From the NCBI GenBank assembly GCA_027621405.1, contig JAQCBT010000016.1, forward strand, positions 1 to 64,000: 64,000 bases of DNA, written 5' to 3'. Every line of letters starts with the position of its first letter. The stretch's first letter is position 1. The stretch is from Pseudomonadota bacterium. GTDB lineage: Bacteria; Pseudomonadota; Gammaproteobacteria; Pseudomonadales; Pseudohongiellaceae. Positions 16,544 to 25,946 of this stretch are shown here, in pieces. Both the position numbers and the translations under genes were made by a program. The notes beneath the pieces are model-generated. The model searched no databases. It was not told the DNA's origin and saw nothing but the letters and a program-made list of their open reading frames with translations.

Positions 16544-17646
16544 GAATTGTTGTCGCCTTCGAAAAACGCGAGTTGCTCTTCCTCCGTTTGAGATGGCGAT
16601 GAAGGTTGTTCTTCCTCGCTCGCCGGCAATACCTTGACCCCCAGCCCCAACAGCCGCACAGGTTTATTGCCGCGGGCAAAGCCATCGCTACAGAGTTTGT
16701 AGAAATTTTCCGGTTCCAGGGATTGAGAAATCATTTCCACTGTAGTCTGCATGAAATCATGAAATTTGATTTTTACGAACTGCTTCTGGATGCGGTAGTC
16801 ATTTCTCACCTTGTCGAGTCGGCGCCGCAGTTGATCTTCCAGTGAGGGTAGCTGTCCCAGGCAACTTTGCAAGTCCAGCAAGTCTTCGGCAAAGGTATTT
16901 TCCACTGAAACTGATTTGCGGACACGCTGGGTCTGCACAGGCCGGTTGTCAATGCCATGGCTGAGCTCGCGCAATCTCTCACCAAAACTGCCGAAGTATT
17001 TTTTCAGGTCGTCGTCACTAAGGGATTGCAGGTCGTTGCAGGTTTCGATGCCGATGCGCCGCATCTTCTTCGCTGTCACCTTGCCGACCCCATATAACTT
17101 GTTCACAGGCAGATTTGCGACGAATGACTCGACCTCCTCTGGCAGGACGGCAAACTGGCCATCCGGCTTGTTCCAGTCGCTCGCTACCTTGGCGAGGAAT
17201 TTGTTCGGCGCTATTCCGGCGGAGATAGTAATGCCTACGGTTTCCCTCACTTCATCACGAATTGCACTGGCGATACGAGTGGCGCTTCCCTGGAAAGCCT
17301 CGCATTCGCTGACATCCAGATAGGCCTCATCCAGGGAGAGGGGTTCAATGATGTCGGTATAATGAGTAAAAATTTCGTGTATCTGTTGTGAGGCCAGCCG
17401 GTACTTCTCCATGTCCGGACGGATAATGATCAGTTGCGGGCAGCGCTTCCTGGCAGTGGCTGATGCCATGGCGGAGTGAATACCGAACTTGCGTGCCTCG
17501 TAGTTGCAGGTGGCGACGACGCCGCGCCGTTGGGGAGAGCCGCCAACAGCGATCGGTTTACCCAGCAATTGCGGATTGTCTCGCATCTCAATCGATGCGT
17601 AGAAGCAATCGCAATCGCAATGAATGATTTTTCGCTGGGTGGGCAT
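16540..17646 (-). CDS. dinB: DNA polymerase IV (Y-family, DinB)
   Basis: The 368-residue translesion polymerase shows KIIHCDCDCFYASIEMRDNP with catalytic D11, and SLDEAYLDVSE with the second acidic pair. It then has the HhH segment VNKLYGVGKVTAKKMRRIGI and the little-finger domain. The frame is open 18 codons further upstream, but MPTQRKIIH at 17646 is the family start. The C-terminus is Ser/Gln/Glu-rich and could hold the beta-clamp motif (QLAFF). No LexA box was seen just upstream, although serC precedes it with a hairpin between. Confidence 0.95.
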   Translation of the reverse strand: MPTQRKIIHCDCDCFYASIEMRDNPQLLGKPIAVGGSPQRRGVVATCNYEARKFGIHSAMASATARKRCPQLIIIRPDMEKYRLASQQIHEIFTHYTDIIEPLSLDEAYLDVSECEAFQGSATRIASAIRDEVRETVGITISAGIAPNKFLAKVASDWNKPDGQFAVLPEEVESFVANLPVNKLYGVGKVTAKKMRRIGIETCNDLQSLSDDDLKKYFGSFGERLRELSHGIDNRPVQTQRVRKSVSVENTFAEDLLDLQSCLGQLPSLEDQLRRRLDKVRNDYRIQKQFVKIKFHDFMQTTVEMISQSLEPENFYKLCSDGFARGNKPVRLLGLGVKVLPASEEEQPSSPSQTEEEQLAFFEGDNNS

Positions 17647-17660
17647 GGCGGTAATTGTAA

Positions 17661-17690
17661 CCCCGGCCCGCGAAAAATCGCAGACCGGGG
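17661..17690 (-). terminator. Hairpin between serC and dinB
   Basis: CCCCGG (17661-17666) and CCGGGG (17685-17690) form a closed stem, extended by partial pairing of CGCG with CGC inside. It sits 32 bases past the serC stop and 14 bases before the dinB start. There is no T-tract, so it may be a partial terminator or processing site. Confidence 0.4.
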
Positions 17691-17721
17691 AAGGAGTCAA
17701 TTGCGCCGCATGCCCCTCAGA

Positions 17722-18810
17722 TCAGGCGTGGGACTTTTCGAATTCCTTCATGAAATCCACCAACGCCTGGCAACCGGCCACAGGCATGGCATTGTAGATG
17801 GATGCGCGGGCACCACCTACGGCGCGATGTCCCTTCAGGGCATACAGCCCTTGCGCTTCAGCCTGGTTGACGAATTCATCCAACAATTCATCCTTGGCGA
17901 GGGTGAAGGTGACATTCATGATGGAGCGGTGTGCTGGCTGAGCCGTGCCTAGGTAAAAATCGCTGGCATCGATGCAGTCGTACAGCAATTTCGCCTTGGC
18001 TTCATTCTGCGCTTCCATTTTTTCCACGCCGCCCTGGTCCTTCAACCATTCAAGAACGAGCTTCATCATGTAGATGGCGAAGGTGTTATTGGTATTGGCC
18101 AGTGAGTGCTGCTCGGCGTAGGTCTTGTAGTTCAGCAGACCCGGTGTTTCTGGCAGTGCGTAATCCAGCAGGTCGTCGCGAATCAGTACGAGGGCGAGTC
18201 CGGCGGGACCCAGATTCTTCTGTAGCCCCGCGAAGATAACGCCGAAATCATTGATGTTGAGTTTGCGAGAGAGAAACTCGGAAGTCATGTCGGCTACCAG
18301 GGGCACATCGCCAGTTTTAGGGAACTGGTGCCAGCGGGTGCCGAACAGGGTGTTGTTGCTGGTGATATGCAGATAGGAACTCTCGGGATCTATCTGAGAC
18401 ACATCGAAGTCTGGGATGTAGTTGAAGTTCTGGTCCTTGCTGCTGGCTATGTTCAGTGATGTGCCGTAGCGCTCGGCTTCCTCACTGGCCTTGACTGCCC
18501 AGTTACCAGTGAGCACGAAGCTGGCCTTGCGTGCCGGCAGTCGATTGATAAGGTTGAGTGGGACCGCCGAGAACTGCATCTGGGCACCGCCGTGCACGTA
18601 CAGGATCTTGTAGTTGTCGGGTATGCCCGCCAGTTCTGTCAGCAACTCGTCAGTGCGATCGATAATCGCATCGAATTCCTTGGAACGGTGGCTGATCTCA
18701 ATGATTCCTGCACCCATATCCTGATAGTTGAGAAACTCGGCCTGGGCTTTCTCCATGACCTCGGTGGGCAACATGGCTGGGCCAGCTCCAAAATTGTATA
18801 CACGCTTCAT
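17722..18810 (-). CDS. serC: Phosphoserine aminotransferase
   Basis: The 362-residue PLP enzyme converts 3-phosphohydroxypyruvate to phosphoserine and also acts in pyridoxal phosphate synthesis. MKRVYNFGAGPAMLP at the N-terminus, HGGAQMQFSAVPLNL and the Schiff-base region FAGLQKNLGPAGLAL are all diagnostic of SerC. It is full length for the family (about 360). It lies 39 bases downstream of serA on the same strand, so the first two steps of serine synthesis are probably one transcript. Confidence 0.97.
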   Translation of the reverse strand: MKRVYNFGAGPAMLPTEVMEKAQAEFLNYQDMGAGIIEISHRSKEFDAIIDRTDELLTELAGIPDNYKILYVHGGAQMQFSAVPLNLINRLPARKASFVLTGNWAVKASEEAERYGTSLNIASSKDQNFNYIPDFDVSQIDPESSYLHITSNNTLFGTRWHQFPKTGDVPLVADMTSEFLSRKLNINDFGVIFAGLQKNLGPAGLALVLIRDDLLDYALPETPGLLNYKTYAEQHSLANTNNTFAIYMMKLVLEWLKDQGGVEKMEAQNEAKAKLLYDCIDASDFYLGTAQPAHRSIMNVTFTLAKDELLDEFVNQAEAQGLYALKGHRAVGGARASIYNAMPVAGCQALVDFMKEFEKSHA

Positions 18811-18849
18811 GCTCGTTTCCTGACAGTAATTAAAAATGATTCGGGTTGC

Positions 18850-20031
18850 TTACAGAACGGTCACCTTGATGACGTCATCGATTGCTGCAATGGCGGCGAT
18901 GGCGGCATCGGAGGGCTTGCTCTCCAGATCGATCAGGTTATAGGCAACATCATCGCGGCTCTTGTTCAACATATCGATCACGTTGATGTTCTGATCGGCA
19001 AGCACGGACAAGATCTGCCCCAGCATCTTGGGAACGTTCTTGTTGGTGATTGCAAGGCGAGTGCCTTGCTCCGCATTGGCAGCGCGGTCCAGATAGAGGG
19101 CCGGGAAATTCACCGAGTTCTTGATGTTGCCGTTCTCGAGGAAGTCCATCAGCTGATCTGCTGCCATCACGGCGCAGTTCTCCTCGGCCTCGGCGGTGCT
19201 CGCGCCGATATGTGGCATCGCAATCACATTCGACTTGCCCCTGAGTTCAGGACGAGGGAAATCACAAACGTACTTGGCGAGCTTTCCTGAGTCCAAAGCA
19301 TTTGCCAGTGCTTCGGAATCGACGATCTCATCCCTGGCGAAATTGAGCAGGCAGGTTCCATCGCTCATCGCTGCAAACATGGCTGCATCGATCAGGTTGC
19401 GGGTAGCATCCAGCACTGGAAGATGCAGGGTGATGAAATCGGAGCTGGCAATCAGGGCGCTGAGGTTCTCTATGCGCTTGACCTGGCTCGGTAATCTCCA
19501 GGCAGCATCGACAGAGAGGGCAGGGTCATAGCCCTGGACGTTCATGCCGAGGCTGATCGCCATCTCTGCAACCAGTGAGCCGATGGCGCCCAGACCAACC
19601 ACACCCAAAGTCTTGCCGGCAATTTCCCGGCCCTGGAATTGTTTCTTCTCCGCTTCCATCAATTTGGAAAGTTCGGCGTAGTCTGAAATCTGGTCCTGGG
19701 AATTGGCGAAATTGATACCCTGGATGATGCCCCGCGAAGCAAGTAAAAGGCCGCACAGCACAAGCTCTTTTACCGCATTGGCATTAGCGCCGGGTGTGTT
19801 GAACACAACGACACCATGGTCGGTGCAATCGGCCACGGGTACATTATTGACTCCGGCGCCAGCACGGGCCACTGCTTTCAGGCCAGCTGCAATGGCTGAG
19901 GCGTCAAGTTTATGGCTGCGTAACAGGATGGCATCGGGATCGCTCACTTCCGGTCCTACTTCGTAATGTTCCCTGGAGAACCGGCTCAAGCCCTTGTCTG
20001 AAATAGCGTTAAATGTCTGTATCCTGTGCAT
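18850..20031 (-). CDS. serA: D-3-phosphoglycerate dehydrogenase with ACT domain
   Basis: The 393-residue NAD-dependent enzyme oxidises 3-phosphoglycerate, the entry step of serine synthesis. The Rossmann motif is GKTLGVVGLGAIGSLVAEMAISLGM, and the catalytic His region is NVIAMPHIGASTAEAEENC. The last 80 residues form an ACT domain (RLAITNKNVPKMLGQILSVLADQNINVIDM) for allosteric control by serine. ATG at 20031 gives the standard MHRIQTFNAIS start; the frame extends 22 codons upstream without support. It is divergent from the metallo-beta-lactamase-fold gene. Confidence 0.96.
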   Translation of the reverse strand: MHRIQTFNAISDKGLSRFSREHYEVGPEVSDPDAILLRSHKLDASAIAAGLKAVARAGAGVNNVPVADCTDHGVVVFNTPGANANAVKELVLCGLLLASRGIIQGINFANSQDQISDYAELSKLMEAEKKQFQGREIAGKTLGVVGLGAIGSLVAEMAISLGMNVQGYDPALSVDAAWRLPSQVKRIENLSALIASSDFITLHLPVLDATRNLIDAAMFAAMSDGTCLLNFARDEIVDSEALANALDSGKLAKYVCDFPRPELRGKSNVIAMPHIGASTAEAEENCAVMAADQLMDFLENGNIKNSVNFPALYLDRAANAEQGTRLAITNKNVPKMLGQILSVLADQNINVIDMLNKSRDDVAYNLIDLESKPSDAAIAAIAAIDDVIKVTVL

Positions 20032-20343
20032 AGCGATAATACCTTGAGTTCTTATTCTTGATCTTGTGGGTTTGGAGTCTGTGACCTTGCGGAACATTGA
20101 CCAATAGCGCGCAGTCGCGGCCGGGGAGTCGCAATGTCAATTGATGGCTTGCAATACGGGTTTCTCTGTCTTGATACCGGGATCGCTGAGCAGCTCCCCG
20201 GTGCGGGCATTGATTTCAGGCGGGCAATTATGTCTTGAATCCTCGCGAAACTCCAGATGAATTATGGCTCTGGCGCCGCACGGGTTCAGACCCTGGGGCC
20301 TTCGGGTTATGATTGGATTTTGACTCGTTCGATCGACAACATT
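20032..20343. other. Divergent intergenic region between serA and the MBL-fold gene
   Basis: These 312 bases should hold both divergent promoters; I find no strong -35/-10 pair. On the minus strand a frame ending at 20137 reads with coding-like codon choice (HLEFREDSRHN ... CPPEINARTGELL ... VLQAIN) for about 40 codons but has no good start codon with a ribosome binding site. On the plus strand the MBL-fold frame is open from ATG 20257. Confidence 0.5.
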
Positions 20344-21186
20344 ATGCAGGAACAAGCTGGAATTCCCGTCCCTCTGGGTGCCTTCAAGGTCCCGGTGCAG
20401 CGCATTCTTGGGCGCAATCCAGGGCCGATGACTGGCCCCGGCACCAATAGTTACCTCGTTGGTGATAAGGAGCTAAGCCTTATCGATCCGGGTCCCATAA
20501 GTCTGGAACAGCTGGAAAGTTTCCTTGCTGCCCTTGGCGGGCGGCAGCTGCAATACATCTTCTGTACTCACACCCACGGCGATCACTCGCCGGCAGCCAT
20601 GCCGCTGGCAGAGAAGACCGGTGCTACCCTCGTGGGACTGAAAGCCCCGGATGCAATGGGCCAGGATCATAGCTTTGAGCCTTCTCGGCAATGGCATCAC
20701 GGAGATGTCGTGGAGCTGGATGGTTATAGCCTGCAATGTATCCACACTCCCGGTCACGTCTCCAACCATTTCTGCTATTTGCTGCGGGAAGAGGGTTTAT
20801 TGTTCACCGGCGACCATGTCCTGCAGGGCACGACACCGGTTATTCTGCCTCCCGACGGTAATATGGCGGACTATTTATCCTCTTTAAGGCTGGTCCAGTC
20901 CCTGGGGGTAAAATTCCTGGCCCCCGGCCATGGTGGACTCATGGAAAACCCCCATCAGGAGATTGAGCAGTTGCTGCAACATCGACTGCAGCGGGAGGCA
21001 AAGGTCATTGCTGGCCTGCGGCAGTTGCAGGAGTCGGGTCTCGATGATTTGGTTGTGGTGGTTTACGATGATGTGCCCCAGCATCTGATCCCCTGGGCAA
21101 AGAAGACTCTATTGGCCCATCTTCTGAAGTTGGAGAAAGAAGGCAGGGCGCAACAGTCTGCAGAACGCTGGCGCGCCCAGCCATGA
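20344..21186 (+). CDS. Metallo-beta-lactamase-fold hydrolase (LACTB2-like)
   Basis: A roughly 280-residue dinuclear zinc hydrolase. The metal-binding motif is THTHGDHSPAA, followed by HTPGHVSNHFCY, FTGDHVLQG and LAPGHGG. The segment GPGTNSYLVGDKELSLIDPGP and the C-terminal helical domain of about 60 residues (HLLKLEKEGRAQ) match the LACTB2/human-CGI-83 subgroup. Relatives include RNases and thioesterase-like hydrolases, so the substrate is open. I prefer ATG at 20344, just before the conserved IPVPLGAFKVPVQRILGRNPGPMT. ATG at 20257 would add 29 unconserved residues. It overlaps the next gene by four bases. Confidence 0.85.
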   Translation: MQEQAGIPVPLGAFKVPVQRILGRNPGPMTGPGTNSYLVGDKELSLIDPGPISLEQLESFLAALGGRQLQYIFCTHTHGDHSPAAMPLAEKTGATLVGLKAPDAMGQDHSFEPSRQWHHGDVVELDGYSLQCIHTPGHVSNHFCYLLREEGLLFTGDHVLQGTTPVILPPDGNMADYLSSLRLVQSLGVKFLAPGHGGLMENPHQEIEQLLQHRLQREAKVIAGLRQLQESGLDDLVVVVYDDVPQHLIPWAKKTLLAHLLKLEKEGRAQQSAERWRAQP

Positions 21187-21494
21187 GTGGTGATGCAGTC
21201 TGGTTTGTCTACATGGTGCGCAGTGCCGATGGTCGGCTCTATACGGGAGTGACGACAGATACCGAGCGGCGCCTCAACGAGCATCGGCAGGCAGGCTCGA
21301 AACCAAAAACCCGGGGCGCCAAATATTTCCGGGGCAGAACTGGCCTGCATATGGTGTTCAAAAAATCAGTGGCAAATCGATCCACAGCGCAGAAATTGGA
21401 GTATATGATCAAGCAATTGGAAAAACCCCACAAAGAGGCGCTGGTGCAAGGCGCTGTATCTCTCGAACAACTATTCCCGGACGAAGATGAATAA
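21183..21494 (+). CDS. GIY-YIG nuclease-domain protein
   Basis: The 103-residue single-domain protein belongs to the UPF0213/YhbQ-like group. It has VYMVRSADGRLYTGVTTDTERRLNEH, where the GIY and YIG elements appear as VYM and YTG, with the catalytic Arg in RRLNEH. It ends with a conserved KLEYMIKQLEKPHKEAL. Members are structure-specific nucleases or DNA-repair accessories with unclear roles. Its start overlaps the MBL-fold gene and its end overlaps the DUF523 gene by eight bases, so the three are cotranscribed. Confidence 0.92.
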   Translation: MSGDAVWFVYMVRSADGRLYTGVTTDTERRLNEHRQAGSKPKTRGAKYFRGRTGLHMVFKKSVANRSTAQKLEYMIKQLEKPHKEALVQGAVSLEQLFPDEDE

Positions 21495-22482
21495 AGCAGC
21501 AGCAAACTCAGCAGAAGAAGATATTGAATCGGTCCCTGTCAGCAAGATACCGGTCGGAGTCAGCAGCTGCCTGCTGGGAGAACGGGTTCGCTATGATGGC
21601 GGGCACAAGGGCCATTCCTATATAACCCGAACTCTGGGTGAGTATTTCGAATTTTACCCCTTTTGTCCGGAGCTCAATATCGGCCTGGGCATTCCAAGGA
21701 AACCCATTCGCCTCGCGCGCAGTGCCAGCAAAGATGTCATCTGTGTTGAAATCAATGATCCCGAGAAGGAATACACGGACAAGCTGCGTGATTGTGCAAA
21801 TGAACAACAAGCCTGGCATAGCAAGCTGTGTGGCTACATCCTGAAGAAAGACTCTCCCAGTTGTGGCATGGAGCGGGTGAAGATTTGGGATAAGGCAATG
21901 CCTGTCCGGGAAGGTGTCGGCATCTATGCTCAACAGATGATGCAGAACTTTCCCTACTTGCCGGTAGAGGAAGAGGGCAGGATGGGAGACGCGGTTCTCA
22001 GGGAAAATTTTATCCAGAGAGTGTTCGTGATGCGACGCTGGTACAGGCTGCAGGAAGAGGGGCTTACTATTGCCGCGCTCATCGATTTTCATGCGCGACA
22101 CAAGCTAATCATCATGAGTCACGACCAGAACAGGTATCGTGAACTGGGCAGATTCGTGGCAGGTATTACTAAAGACACCCTCCATGAAAACTCCGGGCAA
22201 TACCTGTTGCAGCTCATGGAGGCCCTGAAGATTCGCGCCACCCGAAAGAATCACGTTAATGTGTTGCAGCATATCCAGGGCTACCTGAAAAACTACCTGG
22301 ACAAGGATGACAAGGAAGAGCTCAGGCAGACTATCGAAAACTACCGTATTGGCCAGTTACCGTTGATTGTGCCTATTACCTTGCTCAACCATTTCTTCCG
22401 CAAGCATCCCGATGAGTATATCGCCAACTCGTGGTATATGAATCCCTATCCGGCCGAATTGTGTCTGCAGAATACGATCTAG
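21487..22482 (+). CDS. DUF523 and DUF1722 (YbgA-like) fusion protein
   Basis: The 331-residue protein has an N-terminal DUF523 domain with conserved cysteines (VGVSSCLLGERVRYDGGHK, FCPELNIGLGIPRKPIRL and LKKDSPSCGMERVKI). The C-terminal DUF1722 domain (FIDFHARHKLIIMSHDQNRYRELGRFV ... WYMNPYPAELCLQN) is that of E. coli YbgA. The fused form is widespread in gammaproteobacteria, often near DNA photolyase, and recent family work suggests roles in tRNA sulfur chemistry for DUF523 relatives; I cannot confirm either here. It starts inside the GIY-YIG gene. Confidence 0.9.
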   Translation: MNKAAANSAEEDIESVPVSKIPVGVSSCLLGERVRYDGGHKGHSYITRTLGEYFEFYPFCPELNIGLGIPRKPIRLARSASKDVICVEINDPEKEYTDKLRDCANEQQAWHSKLCGYILKKDSPSCGMERVKIWDKAMPVREGVGIYAQQMMQNFPYLPVEEEGRMGDAVLRENFIQRVFVMRRWYRLQEEGLTIAALIDFHARHKLIIMSHDQNRYRELGRFVAGITKDTLHENSGQYLLQLMEALKIRATRKNHVNVLQHIQGYLKNYLDKDDKEELRQTIENYRIGQLPLIVPITLLNHFFRKHPDEYIANSWYMNPYPAELCLQNTI

Positions 22483-22509
22483 TCGGTATTCAACTAGAGG
22501 GCTGATAGC

Positions 22510-22914
22510 ATGATTAAGGTTCTCTCTATCGACCATGTGGTTCTCCGCACGACGGACCTGGAAGCCATGTTGCGCTTCTATTGTGATGTACTCAATTGTC
22601 CCGTCGAGCGGGAGCTAAAGGATCTCGGGTTAATTCAACTGCGTGCAGGAGATGCGCTCATCGATATCGTGCCCGTGGACTCCGAGCTGGGGAAACTGGG
22701 GGGCAAAGCACCCAGCCAGGATGGCCGCAATATGGACCATCTGTGTCTGCGCATAGGCCAGATGGACGAATCTCAGTTGCTGGACTATCTAATCGGGCAC
22801 GGCATCGCTGTGGAAGAATTAGCAGAGCGCTACGGTGCCCAGGGTCATGGCCGTTCGCTCTACATAGAAGATCCGGAACGAAACACCGTTGAGCTGAAGT
22901 TGGCTCTCGAATAA
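22510..22914 (+). CDS. VOC-family (glyoxalase/dioxygenase fold) protein
   Basis: The 134-residue protein is a single vicinal-oxygen-chelate unit. SIDHVVLRTTDLEAMLRFYCDVLNCPVERE carries the first metal His, NMDHLCLRIGQMDE the second, and YIEDPERNTVELKLALE the conserved Glu. This spacing fits small metal-dependent members close to virulence protein STM3117-like and glyoxalase I-type enzymes. The substrate is unknown. It lies 27 bases after the DUF523 gene and is likely the last gene of that transcript, convergent with nhaC. Confidence 0.88.
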   Translation: MIKVLSIDHVVLRTTDLEAMLRFYCDVLNCPVERELKDLGLIQLRAGDALIDIVPVDSELGKLGGKAPSQDGRNMDHLCLRIGQMDESQLLDYLIGHGIAVEELAERYGAQGHGRSLYIEDPERNTVELKLALE

Positions 22915-22918
22915 CCGC

Positions 22919-24424
22919 TTAGCTTACCGGGCTCTCTGGCGCCAATACCTGTTCATGACTGCCATTCGCTGGCGCAATCTTGAAACCTATAAACCCGTAG
23001 ATCACCGCGACAACTGGATTGATGAGGTTAAAGAAGCAATAGGGAAGGTAGGCGAAGGTGGCTACCCCAAGAGTACCGGCCATGTATGCACCGCAGGTAT
23101 TCCAGGGTACGAGGGGTGAGGTGATGGTGCCCGCATCTTCGAGGGTGCGGCTGAGGTTCTTCATGTCAAGGTTGCGGTTCTGGTATTCCAGCTTGTACAT
23201 GCGGCCCGGCAGTACTACGGAGATATACTGATCCGAGGTAATGATGTTGGCGCCGATGCAGGTGGCAATAGTCGTGGCGATCAGGCTGCCCGTGGAGTGA
23301 ACGAAGGAGAGGGCGTAGTCCACCAGGCGCCGCAGCAGCCCCGTGTGATCCATGACGGCACCGAAAACCATCGCACACAGAATAAGCCACACCGTGTTTA
23401 GCATGGAACTCATGCCACCCCGGGTCATCAGGTCGTCCAGTGTGGCATTGCCACTGCTGAGCGCAAATCCATCGAACAGTGTCTGCCAGGTACCCTTGAA
23501 CAGGGCGAGAGCGGCGTTCGGTGCTTCGCCCGCCAACGCGAAGATCGCGGGGCGCTGAAAGATCAATGCCAGCAGCACAGCCAGCATGGCGCCGCTGAGG
23601 ATCGTAGGGATGGGCGGGAATTTTTTGTTCGCCATGATCAGTAGCACCACGACCGGCAACAGCATGACCAGGTTGATGGTAAAGTTCTCGTTGATCAGTT
23701 GCAGGGTGACTGCGAGGTCGCTGGCAGTGGCATCGGAATCGATGTTGAGGCCAATGATAAGAAACAGGATAAGGGCCAGTACTATGCTCGGGATCGTAGT
23801 CCAGACCATGTGTCCGATGTGAGTAAAGAGATCGGTACCGGCTACGGCGGGTGCCAGGTTGGTAGTTTCAGAAAGCGGAGACATCTTGTCTCCGAAATAG
23901 GCGCCGGAGATGATCGCACCAGCGGTAATCTCCAGGGAAAGCCCCAGGCCTGCTGCCGCGCCAATCAGTGCAATGCCTACTGTTCCCGCTACCGTCCACG
24001 AGGAGCCGATGCTCAATGCGATTAATGCACAGATGGCGCAACTGGCTGCATAGAAAATCGAAGGATCGAGTATCTGCAGGCTGTAATAAATCATCGTTGG
24101 CACGGTGCCGGACATGATCCAGGTGCCGATGAGCAGGCCGACACTAAACAGGATAAGGCAGGGTTTTAGCGACACGGATATGCCGGTGATGATGGCCTGT
24201 TCGATCTCATCCCAACTCTGGCCATTATTCCAGCCGATTAGTGCCGCCACCGCCGCGCCTACGCAGAGGGCAATCTGGTTTGGGCCGTAGCTGGCATCCT
24301 CGCCAAACAGGTAGACGGAGAAGGAAAGCAGCCCTATCAGGACGGCAACGGGAGTCAGTGCCTGCAAGATTGATGGGCTGACTGGCGCAGGAGTCTGGGT
24401 AAATTCTAAGTTGCTGTCTTCCAT
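22919..24424 (-). CDS. nhaC: Na+/H+ antiporter, NhaC family
   Basis: The 501-residue inner-membrane protein has about twelve hydrophobic segments. Family features include SIGSSWTVAGTVGIALIGAAAGLGLS, then ISGAYFGDKMSPLSETTNLAPAVAG, which holds the conserved acidic and Ser/Thr residues of NhaC. It would export Na+ in exchange for protons, consistent with a saline habitat. The ATG at 24424 fits. It is divergent from proA. Some NhaC-like proteins move malate/lactate with Na+, so the transport function is assigned at family level. Confidence 0.9.
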   Translation of the reverse strand: MEDSNLEFTQTPAPVSPSILQALTPVAVLIGLLSFSVYLFGEDASYGPNQIALCVGAAVAALIGWNNGQSWDEIEQAIITGISVSLKPCLILFSVGLLIGTWIMSGTVPTMIYYSLQILDPSIFYAASCAICALIALSIGSSWTVAGTVGIALIGAAAGLGLSLEITAGAIISGAYFGDKMSPLSETTNLAPAVAGTDLFTHIGHMVWTTIPSIVLALILFLIIGLNIDSDATASDLAVTLQLINENFTINLVMLLPVVVLLIMANKKFPPIPTILSGAMLAVLLALIFQRPAIFALAGEAPNAALALFKGTWQTLFDGFALSSGNATLDDLMTRGGMSSMLNTVWLILCAMVFGAVMDHTGLLRRLVDYALSFVHSTGSLIATTIATCIGANIITSDQYISVVLPGRMYKLEYQNRNLDMKNLSRTLEDAGTITSPLVPWNTCGAYMAGTLGVATFAYLPYCFFNLINPVVAVIYGFIGFKIAPANGSHEQVLAPESPVS

Positions 24425-24599
24425 CTGGGGCTGCCTGTGACCTGGAGTACATCGTGGCTGAAATTCTGCAGAGTACCTTTAGGTCGGTCAGGCCGTTTAT
24501 CGCTGGCACTGGCTGACTGCAGGTGACGTACATGATCAAACCACAACCATCGCTACAGCATATAGGCATTGTCGGCTGCCTGTCTAATGCCACATGGGT

Positions 24600-24605
24600 T
24601 ATAAT
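24600..24605 (+). promoter_or_regulatory. proA: Candidate -10 box upstream of proA
   Basis: A perfect TATAAT lies 60 bases before the proA start, in the intergenic region shared with divergent nhaC. No convincing -35 hexamer is found at 16-18 bases, so the promoter assignment is tentative. Confidence 0.35.
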
Positions 24606-24665
24606 TCTTCTCTTTTCAGCTATTTGCCGCCTGTTTGCGGAAAATGGGTCGGAGCCAGGGTGGTG

Positions 24666-25946
24666 ATGAACAGTCCGGAAATACAATTGACCGATATCGA
24701 TGCCTACATGCTCAAGCTTGGTGCGCAGGCGCGGGCTGCCGCTGCAGATATCAACAAGGCGGCCACTGCCAGCAAGAATGCTGCCTTACTAGCGATAGGA
24801 GAAGCCCTGGACGGTAGCCGTGAAGCACTGATGGCTGCGAATGCCCTGGACCTGGATGCGGGTAGAGAGAAGGGGCTGGAACCGGCTCTGATGGACAGGC
24901 TTGAACTGACGCCGGCCCGAATCGATACCATGATCGAGGGTCTGCGCCAGGTGGCCGCTCTTCCTGATCCGGTTGGGGAAATCAGTGACCTCAAGTATCG
25001 TCCCAGTGGTATCCAGGTTGGCAGGATGCGAGTGCCTCTGGGTGTGATTGGCATCATCTATGAATCACGTCCCAATGTAACCTGTGAGGCCGCCAGCCTT
25101 TGCCTTAAATCCGGTAATGCCACAATCTTGCGCGGCGGTTCAGAAGCGATCAATTCCAACCAGGCTATCGCGCGCTGCATCGAGGCTGGCCTGCTGGCCG
25201 CCAACTTGAATCCCCATGTGGTGCAGATTCTGGATAGAACCGACCGCGATGCGGTGGGCAAACTCATTACCATGCCAGAGTACGTGGACGTAATCGTTCC
25301 CCGGGGAGGTAAGGGGCTTATCGAACGCATAAGCAAGGACGCCCGGGTGCCGGTCATCAAGCATCTCGATGGCAACTGCCATGTATACATTGATGACCAG
25401 GCCGATCTGGATAAATCTGTCAGGGTGGTAGTCAATGCCAAGACCCAGCGTTTTGGCACCTGCTGCACCCTCGAATCATTGCTGGTCGCGGAAGATATCG
25501 CGGCTGAGGTTTTGCCCCCGCTCGCTGGGGAACTTGAGTCCCACAAGGTGGAAATGAGGGGCTGTGAAAAGACCCTGGCGATAGTGCCCGGTGCGATACC
25601 AGCCACAGAGGAAGACTGGGAAATGGAATACCTGGCACCTATTATTTCCATTAAGATTGTACGGGGACTAGATGAAGCGATAGAACATATTAACTATTAC
25701 AGCTCTCAACACACTGACTCCATTATGACCACGAATATAAATCGCGCTCAGCGTTTCCTGCGTGAAGTCGATTCGAGTTCGGTCATGGTCAATGCTTCAA
25801 CCCGATTTGCCGACGGATTCGAATATGGACTGGGAGCAGAGATTGGCATCTCTACCGACAAGCTCCATGCCAGGGGGCCTGTAGGGCTGGAAGGCTTGAC
25901 CTCACAGAAATACATCGTGTTGGGAGATGGTCACATCCGCCAATGA
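24666..25946 (+). CDS. proA: Gamma-glutamyl phosphate reductase
   Basis: The 426-residue NADPH-dependent enzyme reduces gamma-glutamyl phosphate to glutamate semialdehyde in proline synthesis. It shows [36 protein letters not shown], the catalytic Cys region [18 protein letters not shown], and [49 protein letters not shown] near the C-terminus. ATG at 24666 is chosen; the open frame reaches 24 codons upstream without a family match. It overlaps nadD by four bases, as in Pseudomonas. Confidence 0.97.
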   Translation: MNSPEIQLTDIDAYMLKLGAQARAAAADINKAATASKNAALLAIGEALDGSREALMAANALDLDAGREKGLEPALMDRLELTPARIDTMIEGLRQVAALPDPVGEISDLKYRPSGIQVGRMRVPLGVIGIIYESRPNVTCEAASLCLKSGNATILRGGSEAINSNQAIARCIEAGLLAANLNPHVVQILDRTDRDAVGKLITMPEYVDVIVPRGGKGLIERISKDARVPVIKHLDGNCHVYIDDQADLDKSVRVVVNAKTQRFGTCCTLESLLVAEDIAAEVLPPLAGELESHKVEMRGCEKTLAIVPGAIPATEEDWEMEYLAPIISIKIVRGLDEAIEHINYYSSQHTDSIMTTNINRAQRFLREVDSSSVMVNASTRFADGFEYGLGAEIGISTDKLHARGPVGLEGLTSQKYIVLGDGHIRQ

